Assembly: GCF_001636695.1 (NCBI RefSeq)
Contig: NZ_LGEL01000038.1
Span: forward strand, 1-50,130
From: Pedobacter panaciterrae
GTDB lineage: Bacteria > Bacteroidota > Bacteroidia > Sphingobacteriales > Sphingobacteriaceae
Direction of reading: 5' to 3'
DNA length: 50,130 bases
Of the stretch, positions 43,762-50,130 are shown piece after piece. The notes under the pieces are model-generated. The model was not told where the DNA came from. It did no database searches and worked only from the letters and a program-made list of their open reading frames with translations. The position numbers were made by a program, and so were the translations under genes. Numbering within the stretch: position 1 is the first letter of the stretch; every line of letters starts with the position of its first letter.

Positions 43762-43806
43762 TTTACAATATTGTAAAAGGGATATGCATTGCATATCCCT
43801 TTTTTT
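43762..43806 (+). terminator. rho-independent terminator of rpsT, preceded by a 16-bp palindrome
   Basis: Hairpin GGGATATG / CATATCCC (43779-43799, 5-nt loop) followed by seven T to 43806. Just before it is the perfect palindrome TTTACAATATTGTAAA at 43762-43777, which may be a second hairpin or a protein site. Confidence 0.88.
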
Positions 43807-43826
43807 ATGTTTAAAAAAGCGTTCCA

Positions 43827-44525
43827 ATGAAACCATATCAACCAAAGCTGGGGATAAAATTATGGGCAGAGGCCGACAGGCCCCGCGAGAAACTATTGCT
43901 CAATGGCCGTAGATATCTAACCGACGCGGAGCTTATTGCTATTTTAATTGGTTCTGGAAGCAGAAATGAAAGCGCGGTTGATTTAAGTAAGCGGATACTT
44001 GCTGAGTATGGAAATGATTTGGATGCACTTGGGAAAGTTTCCGCTAAAAGCCTTTCAAAATTTAAAGGAATTGGAGAAGCAAAAGCTATAGCTATAATCG
44101 CAGCATTGGAACTTGGCAGAAGAAGAAAGGAAAGTGAGGCAACCGAGGTGGTTAGTATAACCTCATCAAAGGATGCATTTGAAGTATTGCTTCCGGTTTT
44201 TGCCGATTTAAACCATGAAGAGTTTTGGATCCTGATCTTAAATCAGGCAAACCGGGTAATTGGAAAGCAGCTTATTAGCAAAGGAGGACTTGCCGGTACA
44301 GTAGCTGATCCTAAAATTATTTTTAAAACGGCAATTGAGCATAATGCTGCTTTTATTATTCTTGCTCATAATCATCCTTCCGGAAATCTAAAGCCAAGCG
44401 GACAGGACATAAATATTACCAAGAAACTGGTAGAGGGGGGAAAGATGCTTGACCTGCAAGTATTAGATCACCTTATTTTAACGGATAGGGCATATTATAG
44501 TTTTGGTGACGAAGGCTTAATCTGA
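43827..44525 (+). CDS. radC: RadC-family JAB/MPN-domain protein
   Basis: A 232-residue protein with an N-terminal helix-hairpin-helix (about 73-93, LSKFKGIGEAKAIAI) and a C-terminal JAB metalloprotease-like domain with metal ligands H181, H183 and D194 (AHNHPSGNLKPSGQD). Named after DNA repair although that role in E. coli was withdrawn; the true function is unsettled. It is 6 bp upstream of the Lgt-like gene, so it is probably the first gene of that transcript. Confidence 0.93.
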   Translation: MKPYQPKLGIKLWAEADRPREKLLLNGRRYLTDAELIAILIGSGSRNESAVDLSKRILAEYGNDLDALGKVSAKSLSKFKGIGEAKAIAIIAALELGRRRKESEATEVVSITSSKDAFEVLLPVFADLNHEEFWILILNQANRVIGKQLISKGGLAGTVADPKIIFKTAIEHNAAFIILAHNHPSGNLKPSGQDINITKKLVEGGKMLDLQVLDHLILTDRAYYSFGDEGLI

Positions 44526-44531
44526 TAATGC

Positions 44532-45269
44532 ATGAATTTTCCTGTCCGCTTTGAGCTCTTTGGTGAGCTATATCATTGGCATTACATTTTTGAAACCCTA
44601 TCATTTCTAATAGGTATCAGGGTTTATTATTTTTTGAAGAAAAAGGTAGCTGATCCGATTTCTGATGAAAATAGGCTGTGGATTATGCTGGGTGCAATGA
44701 TTGGTGCACTCATTGGCTCCAGAGTAATTGCTGCCCTTGAGGACCCCGAGTCAATAAAACATTTAAGTTTGCTGGCGTTCTTTAGTAATAAAACCATTGC
44801 AGGAGGTTTCCTTGGAGGCTTGTTTGGGGTAGAACTCATTAAGAAAGCTATTGGTGTAAAGATTGCCTCCGGTGATTTGTACGTCATACCAATTATAGTG
44901 GCCTTGTTTATTGGACGGATAGGTTGTTTTTTAATGGGCATAGATGAACCTACTTTTGGTATTGAAACACACTTTTTTATGGGCATGGATTTGGGAGACG
45001 GGTTAAAAAGACATCCCGTAGCGCTTTATGAAATGATCTATATGGTGTTGCTATTCCTGTTCTTTATTTCTTTGAAAAGGAATCTGATTAATGGCGATCG
45101 CTTTAAACTGTTTATGGTTTTATATTTTTTTTATCGGTTTCTAATAGAATTTATTAAACCTTACCATCCACTGTTTTTAGATTTAAGCATTATCCATTGG
45201 ATTTCATTGTTTATATTCATCTATTATTACAAATTTATTATTCGCATCTCAAAGGAAGCCTTCAAATGA
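44532..45269 (+). CDS. Lgt-like membrane protein lacking the catalytic histidine
   Basis: A 245-residue integral membrane protein with about seven helices related to prolipoprotein diacylglyceryl transferase. Conserved with Lgt: GRIGCF (R129, for R143 of E. coli), HPVALYE at 161-167 (Lgt HPSQLYE), and YRFLIEF with R202 and E206 (for R239, E243). Changed: the FHGGL loop with His103 is IAGGFLGG here (Ala90), and Asn146 is Cys132. So it probably keeps a phosphatidylglycerol-type lipid site but may not transfer diacylglycerol onto lipoprotein cysteines as Lgt does. It overlaps the radical SAM gene by 4 bp (ATGA). Likely works with it on a lipid substrate (inference). Confidence 0.85.
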   Translation: MNFPVRFELFGELYHWHYIFETLSFLIGIRVYYFLKKKVADPISDENRLWIMLGAMIGALIGSRVIAALEDPESIKHLSLLAFFSNKTIAGGFLGGLFGVELIKKAIGVKIASGDLYVIPIIVALFIGRIGCFLMGIDEPTFGIETHFFMGMDLGDGLKRHPVALYEMIYMVLLFLFFISLKRNLINGDRFKLFMVLYFFYRFLIEFIKPYHPLFLDLSIIHWISLFIFIYYYKFIIRISKEAFK

Positions 45270-46672
45270 AAATAAGAGATTATATCTATTACGATTATAC
45301 AAAAAGTCTGTGTCCGGAATGTCTGGAATTAATAGATGCAAAAATTGTTTTTCAGGATGAGAAGGTTTATATGCTAAAGCACTGCAAAACCCATGGTGAT
45401 AGTAAGGTTGTTATTGCGGACGATGTAGAGTATTACAAGCAGATCAGGAATTACAACAAGCAGTCTGAGATGCCATTGAAATTTAACACTAAAGTGCATT
45501 ATGGCTGCCCGTATGATTGTGGTTTATGTACAGATCATGAACAGCATTCGTGTTTAACCATAATAGAAGTAACAGACCGGTGTAATTTAAGTTGTCCAAC
45601 CTGTTATGCCATGTCTTCTCCAAGCTATGGCAGACACCGCACTCTTGATGAAATTAATCAAATGATGGATACTGTGGTGGCTAATGAAGGAGAGCCTGAT
45701 GTGGTGCAGATCTCTGGGGGCGAACCAACCGTGCATCCCGACTTTTTTAAAATTCTTGATCTTGCAAAGAGTAAACCCATTAAGCACTTAATGGTAAATA
45801 CAAATGGAATCAGAATTGCAAAGGATATTAATTTTGTTGAAAAGCTGGCCTCATATATGCCTGATTTTGAAATTTATCTTCAGTTCGACAGTTTTAGTGC
45901 AGAGGTTTTAACAAAATTAAGAGGAGAAGATCTTACCGAAGTAAGAAAAAAGGCAATAGATAATTTAAATAGATTTAATGTTTCAACAACTTTGGTAGTA
46001 ACATTGCAAAAGGGGTTGAATGATCACGAAATTGGTGATATTTTAGATTATGCTTTAAAGCAGAAATGTGTGCGTGGCGTAACATTTCAGCCAACCCAGG
46101 TGGCAGGAAGAAATGACAACTATAACGATCAGCAAGGGAGGATAACTCTTACAGAGGTTCGCAGGAAAATATATGAGCAATATTCATTGTTTACCCCACA
46201 GGATCTTATCCCGGTACCTTGTAATCCTGACGCGCTTTGTATGGCTTACGCACTCAAAATAGGGGGTGACGTAATACCGATGACGCATTTGATTAATCCT
46301 GAGGATTTGTTGAATAATTCAAAAAATACTATCGTTTTTGAACACGATGAGAAGCTTAAGGAACACTTACTGAATCTATTTAGTACAGGGATATCTGTAG
46401 ATTGTGCAGAGGGAGAGTTCGGAGAGCTTATGTGTTGCTTACCACGTGTAAAATCAGACCATTTGAATTATAATAACCTCTTCCGCATCATTATAATGAA
46501 CTTTATGGATCCTCTGGATTTTGATGTGCGGGCAGTGAAAAAGTCATGTGTTCACATTGTGAGTGATAAAATGAAGATCATTCCATTTGAGACAATGAAT
46601 ATTTTTTACAGGGATAATAAAATTGATAATATAAGAGAAAAGCTAAACGAACGTTTTAAATTAATGCAGTAA
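45266..46672 (+). CDS. radical SAM protein of the tetraether-synthase (Tes/MJ0619, COG1964) type
   Basis: A 468-residue radical SAM enzyme. Start ATG 45266 is set by a 4-bp overlap with the Lgt-like stop; a longer frame from 45197 runs inside that gene. N-terminal rubredoxin/zinc-ribbon-like site C16, C19, C40 (CPEC, KHCKTHG), a second cluster C81, C85, C88, C96 (GCPYDCGLCTDHEQHSC), then the radical SAM motif C106-x3-C110-x2-C113 (CNLSCPTCY) and GGEP at 151-154. C-terminal cysteines 319, 325, 380, 390 and 391 can bind another cluster. This cysteine layout is that of archaeal Tes, which joins lipid tails by C-C bonds, and of bacterial homologues linked to membrane-spanning lipids (from memory). 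Here it is partnered by a lipid-enzyme relative, which supports a lipid substrate. Confidence 0.88.
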   Translation: MKIRDYIYYDYTKSLCPECLELIDAKIVFQDEKVYMLKHCKTHGDSKVVIADDVEYYKQIRNYNKQSEMPLKFNTKVHYGCPYDCGLCTDHEQHSCLTIIEVTDRCNLSCPTCYAMSSPSYGRHRTLDEINQMMDTVVANEGEPDVVQISGGEPTVHPDFFKILDLAKSKPIKHLMVNTNGIRIAKDINFVEKLASYMPDFEIYLQFDSFSAEVLTKLRGEDLTEVRKKAIDNLNRFNVSTTLVVTLQKGLNDHEIGDILDYALKQKCVRGVTFQPTQVAGRNDNYNDQQGRITLTEVRRKIYEQYSLFTPQDLIPVPCNPDALCMAYALKIGGDVIPMTHLINPEDLLNNSKNTIVFEHDEKLKEHLLNLFSTGISVDCAEGEFGELMCCLPRVKSDHLNYNNLFRIIIMNFMDPLDFDVRAVKKSCVHIVSDKMKIIPFETMNIFYRDNKIDNIREKLNERFKLMQ

Positions 46673-46674
46673 CT

Positions 46675-46872
46675 ATGATAACACTTGTTCTATTGTATTG
46701 GGCTGCAGTTGCCATAATCTTCATTGTAGGTGTTATCATGATGATTGTAGCGACAACAAAGGGCCAGCCTGTAAAAACGGGGTTGAGATTGGTTATTCTA
46801 TCTGTTATTTTATTAGTGATAGGAGCTGGGTCATGCGCTATAATGTTATCTGGTCTGGGAGGTATGCATTAA
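46675..46872 (+). CDS. small two-helix membrane protein
   Basis: A 65-residue protein starting 2 bp after the radical SAM stop, with helices at about 4-26 (LVLLYWAAVAIIFIVGVIMMIV) and 38-60 (LVILSVILLVIGAGSCAIML) joined by a short basic loop (TTKGQPVKTG). Tight spacing puts it in the radC-lgt-like-rSAM transcript. It may help to hold the complex at the membrane. No family recognised. Confidence 0.75.
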   Translation: MITLVLLYWAAVAIIFIVGVIMMIVATTKGQPVKTGLRLVILSVILLVIGAGSCAIMLSGLGGMH

Positions 46873-46906
46873 TAGTATTTCTCTTTTAGCATTCCCCTTT
46901 AAATAT

Positions 46907-46914
46907 TATCTTTG
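46907..46914 (+). promoter_or_regulatory. candidate -7 box of pheT
   Basis: TATCTTTG, a full TAnnTTTG match, 34 bp before the pheT start. The -33 region is only T-rich (CTCTTTT). Confidence 0.5.
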
Positions 46915-46948
46915 CATTTTCCCAGTATTTCATACTAGATAGCAGATA

Positions 46949-49348
46949 ATGAAAATATCATACAATTGGCTTAAACAATTTATACAAACCGATAAAACAC
47001 CTCAGGAACTTTCTCTTATATTAACAAATATTGGATTAGAAGTAGAAAGCTTAGAAACCGTACAGCCTGTTGCCGGTGGTTTGGCAGGATTAGTTATAGG
47101 CCATGTATTAACTTGCGTACAACACCCTAATGCAGATCGTCTTCGTGTAACAACAGTTGATGTTGGCGGACCAGATATTTTACAAATTGTTTGTGGTGCA
47201 CCAAACGTAGCTCAGGGCCAAAAGGTTGTGGTTGCTACTGTTGGTACTACTGTTTACCCAAATGAAGGGGAGCCTTTTAAAATCAACAAATCAAAAATAA
47301 GAGGAGAGGTATCTGAAGGGATGATCTGCGCAGAAGATGAGATTGGTTTGGGCGTTTCTCACGATGGAATTCTTGTTTTACCAGCTGATACTGTAATTGG
47401 TATTGCTGCTAAAGAATATTTCAAATTAGAAGATGATTATCTTTTTGAGATTGGTTTAACACCAAACAGGGCTGATGCTGCATCGCATTTAGGTGTGGCA
47501 AGGGATTTAGCGGCTTATTTTCGTAGCAAGGTTACTATGCCTGATGTTTCAGGTTTTAGAACTAATAACGAAAACCTTAAAATTGAGGTTAAGGTTGAGG
47601 ATACTGATGCTTGTCCTCGTTATAGCAGTGTTACCATCAGTGGCGTTACTGTTAAAACTTCGCCAGACTGGCTTCAGGATAAATTAAAAGTAATTGGCAT
47701 CAGACCTATTAATAATATTGTAGATATAACAAATTATGTTTTGCATGATTTGGGTTTGCCTCTGCATGCTTTTGATGCAGATCAAATAAAGGGTGCCAGG
47801 GTATTCGTTAAGAAATGTGCCGAAGGAACTCCTTTTGTAACACTTGATGGAGTTGAACGTAAACTCTCTGCAGAGGATTTGATGATCTGCAATGCAGAAG
47901 AGCCAATGTGTATTGCAGGTGTTTTTGGAGGCAAAAGTTCCGGAATAACTGAAAATACTAAAAATGTATTCCTGGAAAGTGCTTATTTTGATTCTGTATC
48001 TGTACGTAAAACATCTAAGCGTCATGGCTTAAAAACCGATGCTTCGTTCAGATATGAGCGTGGTGCAGATCCGGAGATAACTACTTTCGCTTTAAAACGT
48101 GCGGCTTTGTTAATTCAGGAATTGGCGGGTGGCGAAATTGCTTCATCGATATCAGATATATACACTAATCCGGTACAGCCTTATGATGTTGAAGTTAGTT
48201 ATCAGAACATCAATAAGTTAATTGGTGCTCATATTCCTGATGCAGAAATTAAAGGTATAATTAAGGCTTTAGGTATTGAGGTAATTAAAGAAACAACCGA
48301 AGGGTTAGAGCTAAAAGTGCCTAGTTTTAAGGTTGATGTAACTCGTGAATGTGATATTACCGAGGAGGTTTTAAGGATTTATGGTTATAATAATATTGAA
48401 ATTCCGAGCAAAATAAATGCATCACTATCTTATAGTGCTAAGCCAGACAGAGAACAAACGCAGCATGTTATTGCTGATATGTTAACTGCTAATGGCTTTT
48501 TAGAGATCTGGTGTAATTCATTAACTAAGGGTGCTTATTCGAAAGTACCTGAGCAAGCAGTACAAATCCTAAATCCACTAAGTTCCGATTTAAATGTAAT
48601 GCGTCAGGAATTACTATTACCTGCTCTGGAGAGTGTTGCTTATAACCTAAACAGAAAAACTGCTGATATTAAATTTTATGAATTTGGTAAGACCTACCAT
48701 TTGATAAATGAAAAATACGTAGAGCGTCCAAGGTTATTGATTCTGTTGTCAGGTTCTAATCAATCTGAGCAATGGAACCATAAGGCATCTGCGGTAAGTT
48801 TTTATAACCTAAAAGCAGCAGTTGATGCTGTTATTGGCCGTCTTGGTATAACAAACTATCAAACCGAAGAAGTTAAAGATGAAAATTATGCTTTTGGCTT
48901 AAAATACTTTAGAGGAGATAAAGCAATTGTAACTTTTGGAGCTGTTACAGCGGCCGACAAAAAGAAAGCAGACATTGATAAAGATGTTTATTATGCAGAT
49001 TTTGACTGGGCTCAGCTTTTAGATATTGTAAAGAAAAATAAAATTGTAAATAAAGAAGTTTCAAAGTACCCATCAGTAAGAAGAGATTTATCTATGCTGG
49101 TAGATGCTAATGTGACTTTTGATGATTTAAAGACCATAGCATTCAAAACAGAGCGGAAACTGATTAAGAATGTACAGGTGTTTGATGTGTACGTGGGAGA
49201 TAAATTACCTGCCGGAAAAAAATCATATGCACTTAATTTTACGCTTCAGGATGAAGAGCAAACATTAACTGATAAGCAGATTGATTCCGTTATGCAAAAG
49301 ATTATATCTAACTTAGCGCAAACAGCGAAAGCAGAAATCAGAAAATAG
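46949..49348 (+). CDS. pheT: phenylalanyl-tRNA synthetase beta subunit
   Basis: Beta chain of the alpha2-beta2 PheRS, 799 residues, full length. N-terminal MKISYNWLKQFI, tRNA-binding OB domain (about 40-150, HPNADRLRVTTVDVG, IVCGAPNVAQGQKVVVA), B3/B4 editing domain, B5 domain (LLIQELAGGE, TREC-type helix), the catalytic-like fold, and the C-terminal ferredoxin-like anticodon-binding domain (YPSVRRDLSMLVD, AGKKSYALNFTLQD). pheS is not in the window. Downstream genes follow on the same strand. Confidence 0.97.
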   Translation: MKISYNWLKQFIQTDKTPQELSLILTNIGLEVESLETVQPVAGGLAGLVIGHVLTCVQHPNADRLRVTTVDVGGPDILQIVCGAPNVAQGQKVVVATVGTTVYPNEGEPFKINKSKIRGEVSEGMICAEDEIGLGVSHDGILVLPADTVIGIAAKEYFKLEDDYLFEIGLTPNRADAASHLGVARDLAAYFRSKVTMPDVSGFRTNNENLKIEVKVEDTDACPRYSSVTISGVTVKTSPDWLQDKLKVIGIRPINNIVDITNYVLHDLGLPLHAFDADQIKGARVFVKKCAEGTPFVTLDGVERKLSAEDLMICNAEEPMCIAGVFGGKSSGITENTKNVFLESAYFDSVSVRKTSKRHGLKTDASFRYERGADPEITTFALKRAALLIQELAGGEIASSISDIYTNPVQPYDVEVSYQNINKLIGAHIPDAEIKGIIKALGIEVIKETTEGLELKVPSFKVDVTRECDITEEVLRIYGYNNIEIPSKINASLSYSAKPDREQTQHVIADMLTANGFLEIWCNSLTKGAYSKVPEQAVQILNPLSSDLNVMRQELLLPALESVAYNLNRKTADIKFYEFGKTYHLINEKYVERPRLLILLSGSNQSEQWNHKASAVSFYNLKAAVDAVIGRLGITNYQTEEVKDENYAFGLKYFRGDKAIVTFGAVTAADKKKADIDKDVYYADFDWAQLLDIVKKNKIVNKEVSKYPSVRRDLSMLVDANVTFDDLKTIAFKTERKLIKNVQVFDVYVGDKLPAGKKSYALNFTLQDEEQTLTDKQIDSVMQKIISNLAQTAKAEIRK

Positions 49349-49400
49349 ATTGGTGTTTTCTGAAAAATAAAATTTTTAAATAAAAATCAACTTTAATAGA

Positions 49401-49691
49401 ATGTCTTCTGTAGCAGATCAGTTAAATTCAGTATTACAAAAAACAACTCGTTTAATAGAGCTTTGTAATGCTTTGCAGGAAGAAAATGATTTGTTAAAGC
49501 TTGAAAACCAGTCAGTAAAAGTTGCCCTTGATACGTCAAAAAGCAAGAACACTGAGCTTGAAGAAAAGCTTAGAGTTTTGAAGCTTGCGAAAAGTATTGA
49601 AGGTACAAGTGAAAAGACACTTGATATAAAGCAAAAAATTAACGATTTTGTGCGTGAAATAGATAAGTGTGTTGTATTACTTAAGAAATAA
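49401..49691 (+). CDS. coiled-coil protein upstream of zapA
   Basis: A 96-residue, almost wholly helical protein with heptad patterns (QLNSVLQKTTRLIELCNALQ, then ENDLLKLENQSVKVALDTSK and ELEEKLRVLKLAKS). It lies 33 bp before zapA. Such short coiled coils next to zapA are conserved in Bacteroidota. It resembles ZapB only in size and helix content, so a division-ring role is inference. Confidence 0.75.
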   Translation: MSSVADQLNSVLQKTTRLIELCNALQEENDLLKLENQSVKVALDTSKSKNTELEEKLRVLKLAKSIEGTSEKTLDIKQKINDFVREIDKCVVLLKK

Positions 49692-49724
49692 AGGAATACT
49701 TGAAAAGTGAAACAAAGCTAAGAA

Positions 49725-50015
49725 ATGGGAGAAATCTCTATAAAAATAACTATTTCCGATCGTATTTATCCCTTAAAGGTTAATACAGAAGAGGAAGAAA
49801 TTGTAAGGCGAGCAGCCAAGATTATTAACGAGCGCATAAAAGATTATCAGGAAAATTATGCGGTTCGTGATAAACAGGATTTGCTTTCTATGGCAGTACT
49901 GCATTATGCAACGGCAGTACTGAGGGTAGAAAACAAGGTTCAGGATCAGGATACTGCTGTTGCCGAGAAGGTGGAAGAATTGGATAGTTTATTAAATGAT
50001 TTTTTTTCAAAATAA
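49725..50015 (+). CDS. zapA: cell division protein ZapA
   Basis: FtsZ-bundling protein, 96 residues. The N-terminal beta domain (ISIKITISDRIYPLKVNTEE, then EEIVRRAAKIINERIKDY) and helical C-terminus (LLSMAVLHYATAVLRVENK) match ZapA. It stabilises the Z-ring as a tetramer. Complete. Confidence 0.9.
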   Translation: MGEISIKITISDRIYPLKVNTEEEEIVRRAAKIINERIKDYQENYAVRDKQDLLSMAVLHYATAVLRVENKVQDQDTAVAEKVEELDSLLNDFFSK

Positions 50016-50111
50016 GATCGTTCTTTATATTAGTTAAGATAACAAAGATATTAGCCGCAGCTAGGTTTTTGAGTTTCATTATTTTTAAAACTTAACACTT
50101 CAATATTTATA
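50016..50111 (+). other. region after zapA, possible start of 6S RNA
   Basis: In Bacteroidota 6S RNA is commonly found right after zapA. The segment contains TTAGCCGCAGCTAGG, but too little remains before the adapter to test a fold. Only weak, positional support. Confidence 0.2.
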
Positions 50112-50130
50112 CTGTCTCTTATACACATCT
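50112..50130 (-). other. Tn5 mosaic end (tagmentation adapter)
   Basis: Exact inverted copy of positions 1-19; technical sequence. Confidence 0.95.

Noticed and set aside
45197-45265. Upstream start for the radical SAM protein
   Set aside because: The extra residues are an out-of-frame reading of the Lgt-like membrane helix; the ATGA overlap at 45266 is the natural start.
44532-45269. Annotation as the essential lgt gene
   Set aside because: The catalytic His and Asn are replaced, so plain Lgt function is not supported.
50016-50111. Firm 6S RNA call
   Set aside because: Position after zapA fits, but fewer than 100 bases remain and no characteristic closing stem or bubble can be shown.

Overview
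The window looks like a complete 50 kb contig or insert from a member of the Bacteroidota, most likely Sphingobacteriaceae close to Pedobacter. Evidence for this: two SusC/SusD pairs, a FecR protein of the sigma/anti-sigma type that feeds SusC systems, a SMUG2-type uracil-DNA glycosylase, the mreBCD-mrdA-rodA order, a low-GC genome with Bacteroidota-type promoters (TTTG, about 19-20 nt, TAnnTTTG), and small proteins known mainly from this phylum. Both ends are exact inverted copies of the 19-bp Tn5 mosaic end used in tagmentation libraries, so the ends are technical and not biological.

Region 1 (46-8779, + strand) is an inducible uptake locus: ECF sigma factor, FecR anti-sigma factor, SusC with an STN signalling domain, SusD, a secreted isoaspartyl peptidase and a secreted cyanophycinase. 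The two enzymes catalyse the two successive steps of cyanophycin (multi-L-arginyl-poly-L-aspartate) breakdown, so this reads as a cyanophycin utilisation locus built like a polysaccharide utilisation locus. A 280-bp mobile-element-like inverted repeat separates the sigma gene from fecR, and an ECF-like promoter follows it.

Region 2 (8797-16344, mostly - strand) holds general genes: a conserved Bacteroidota protein, a metallo-beta-lactamase-fold hydrolase next to a two-gene iron-sulfur oxidoreductase (HdrB-like plus membrane HdrC-like), SMUG2, a small unknown protein, a methyltransferase and a BtuB-like TonB-dependent receptor. Region 3 (16409-20823) contains two MocR-type regulators around a small membrane protein and a MauE/DoxX-like protein; the first MocR has lost its PLP lysine. 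Region 4 (20920-23374) is a richer-GC block with glycerate kinase and a hydroxyacid dehydrogenase, next to tRNA-Phe and with a degenerate tRNA-Phe-like fragment at its other edge. Region 5 (23448-31826) is a compact glycan locus: AraC regulator, GH95 glycosidase, SusC, SusD.

Region 6 (32187-50015) is core-genome material: ferritin, thymidine kinase, the cell-elongation operon (mreB, mreC, mreD, PBP2, RodA), purH and purN, rpsT, radC, pheT and zapA. Embedded in it, directly behind radC, is a tight three-gene unit: an Lgt-like membrane protein lacking the catalytic histidine, a radical SAM protein of the archaeal tetraether-synthase (Tes) type with extra cysteine clusters, and a 65-residue two-helix membrane protein. 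This is the second candidate for an undescribed system, probably a lipid modification. No rRNA, CRISPR array, transposase, prophage or integrase gene was seen.
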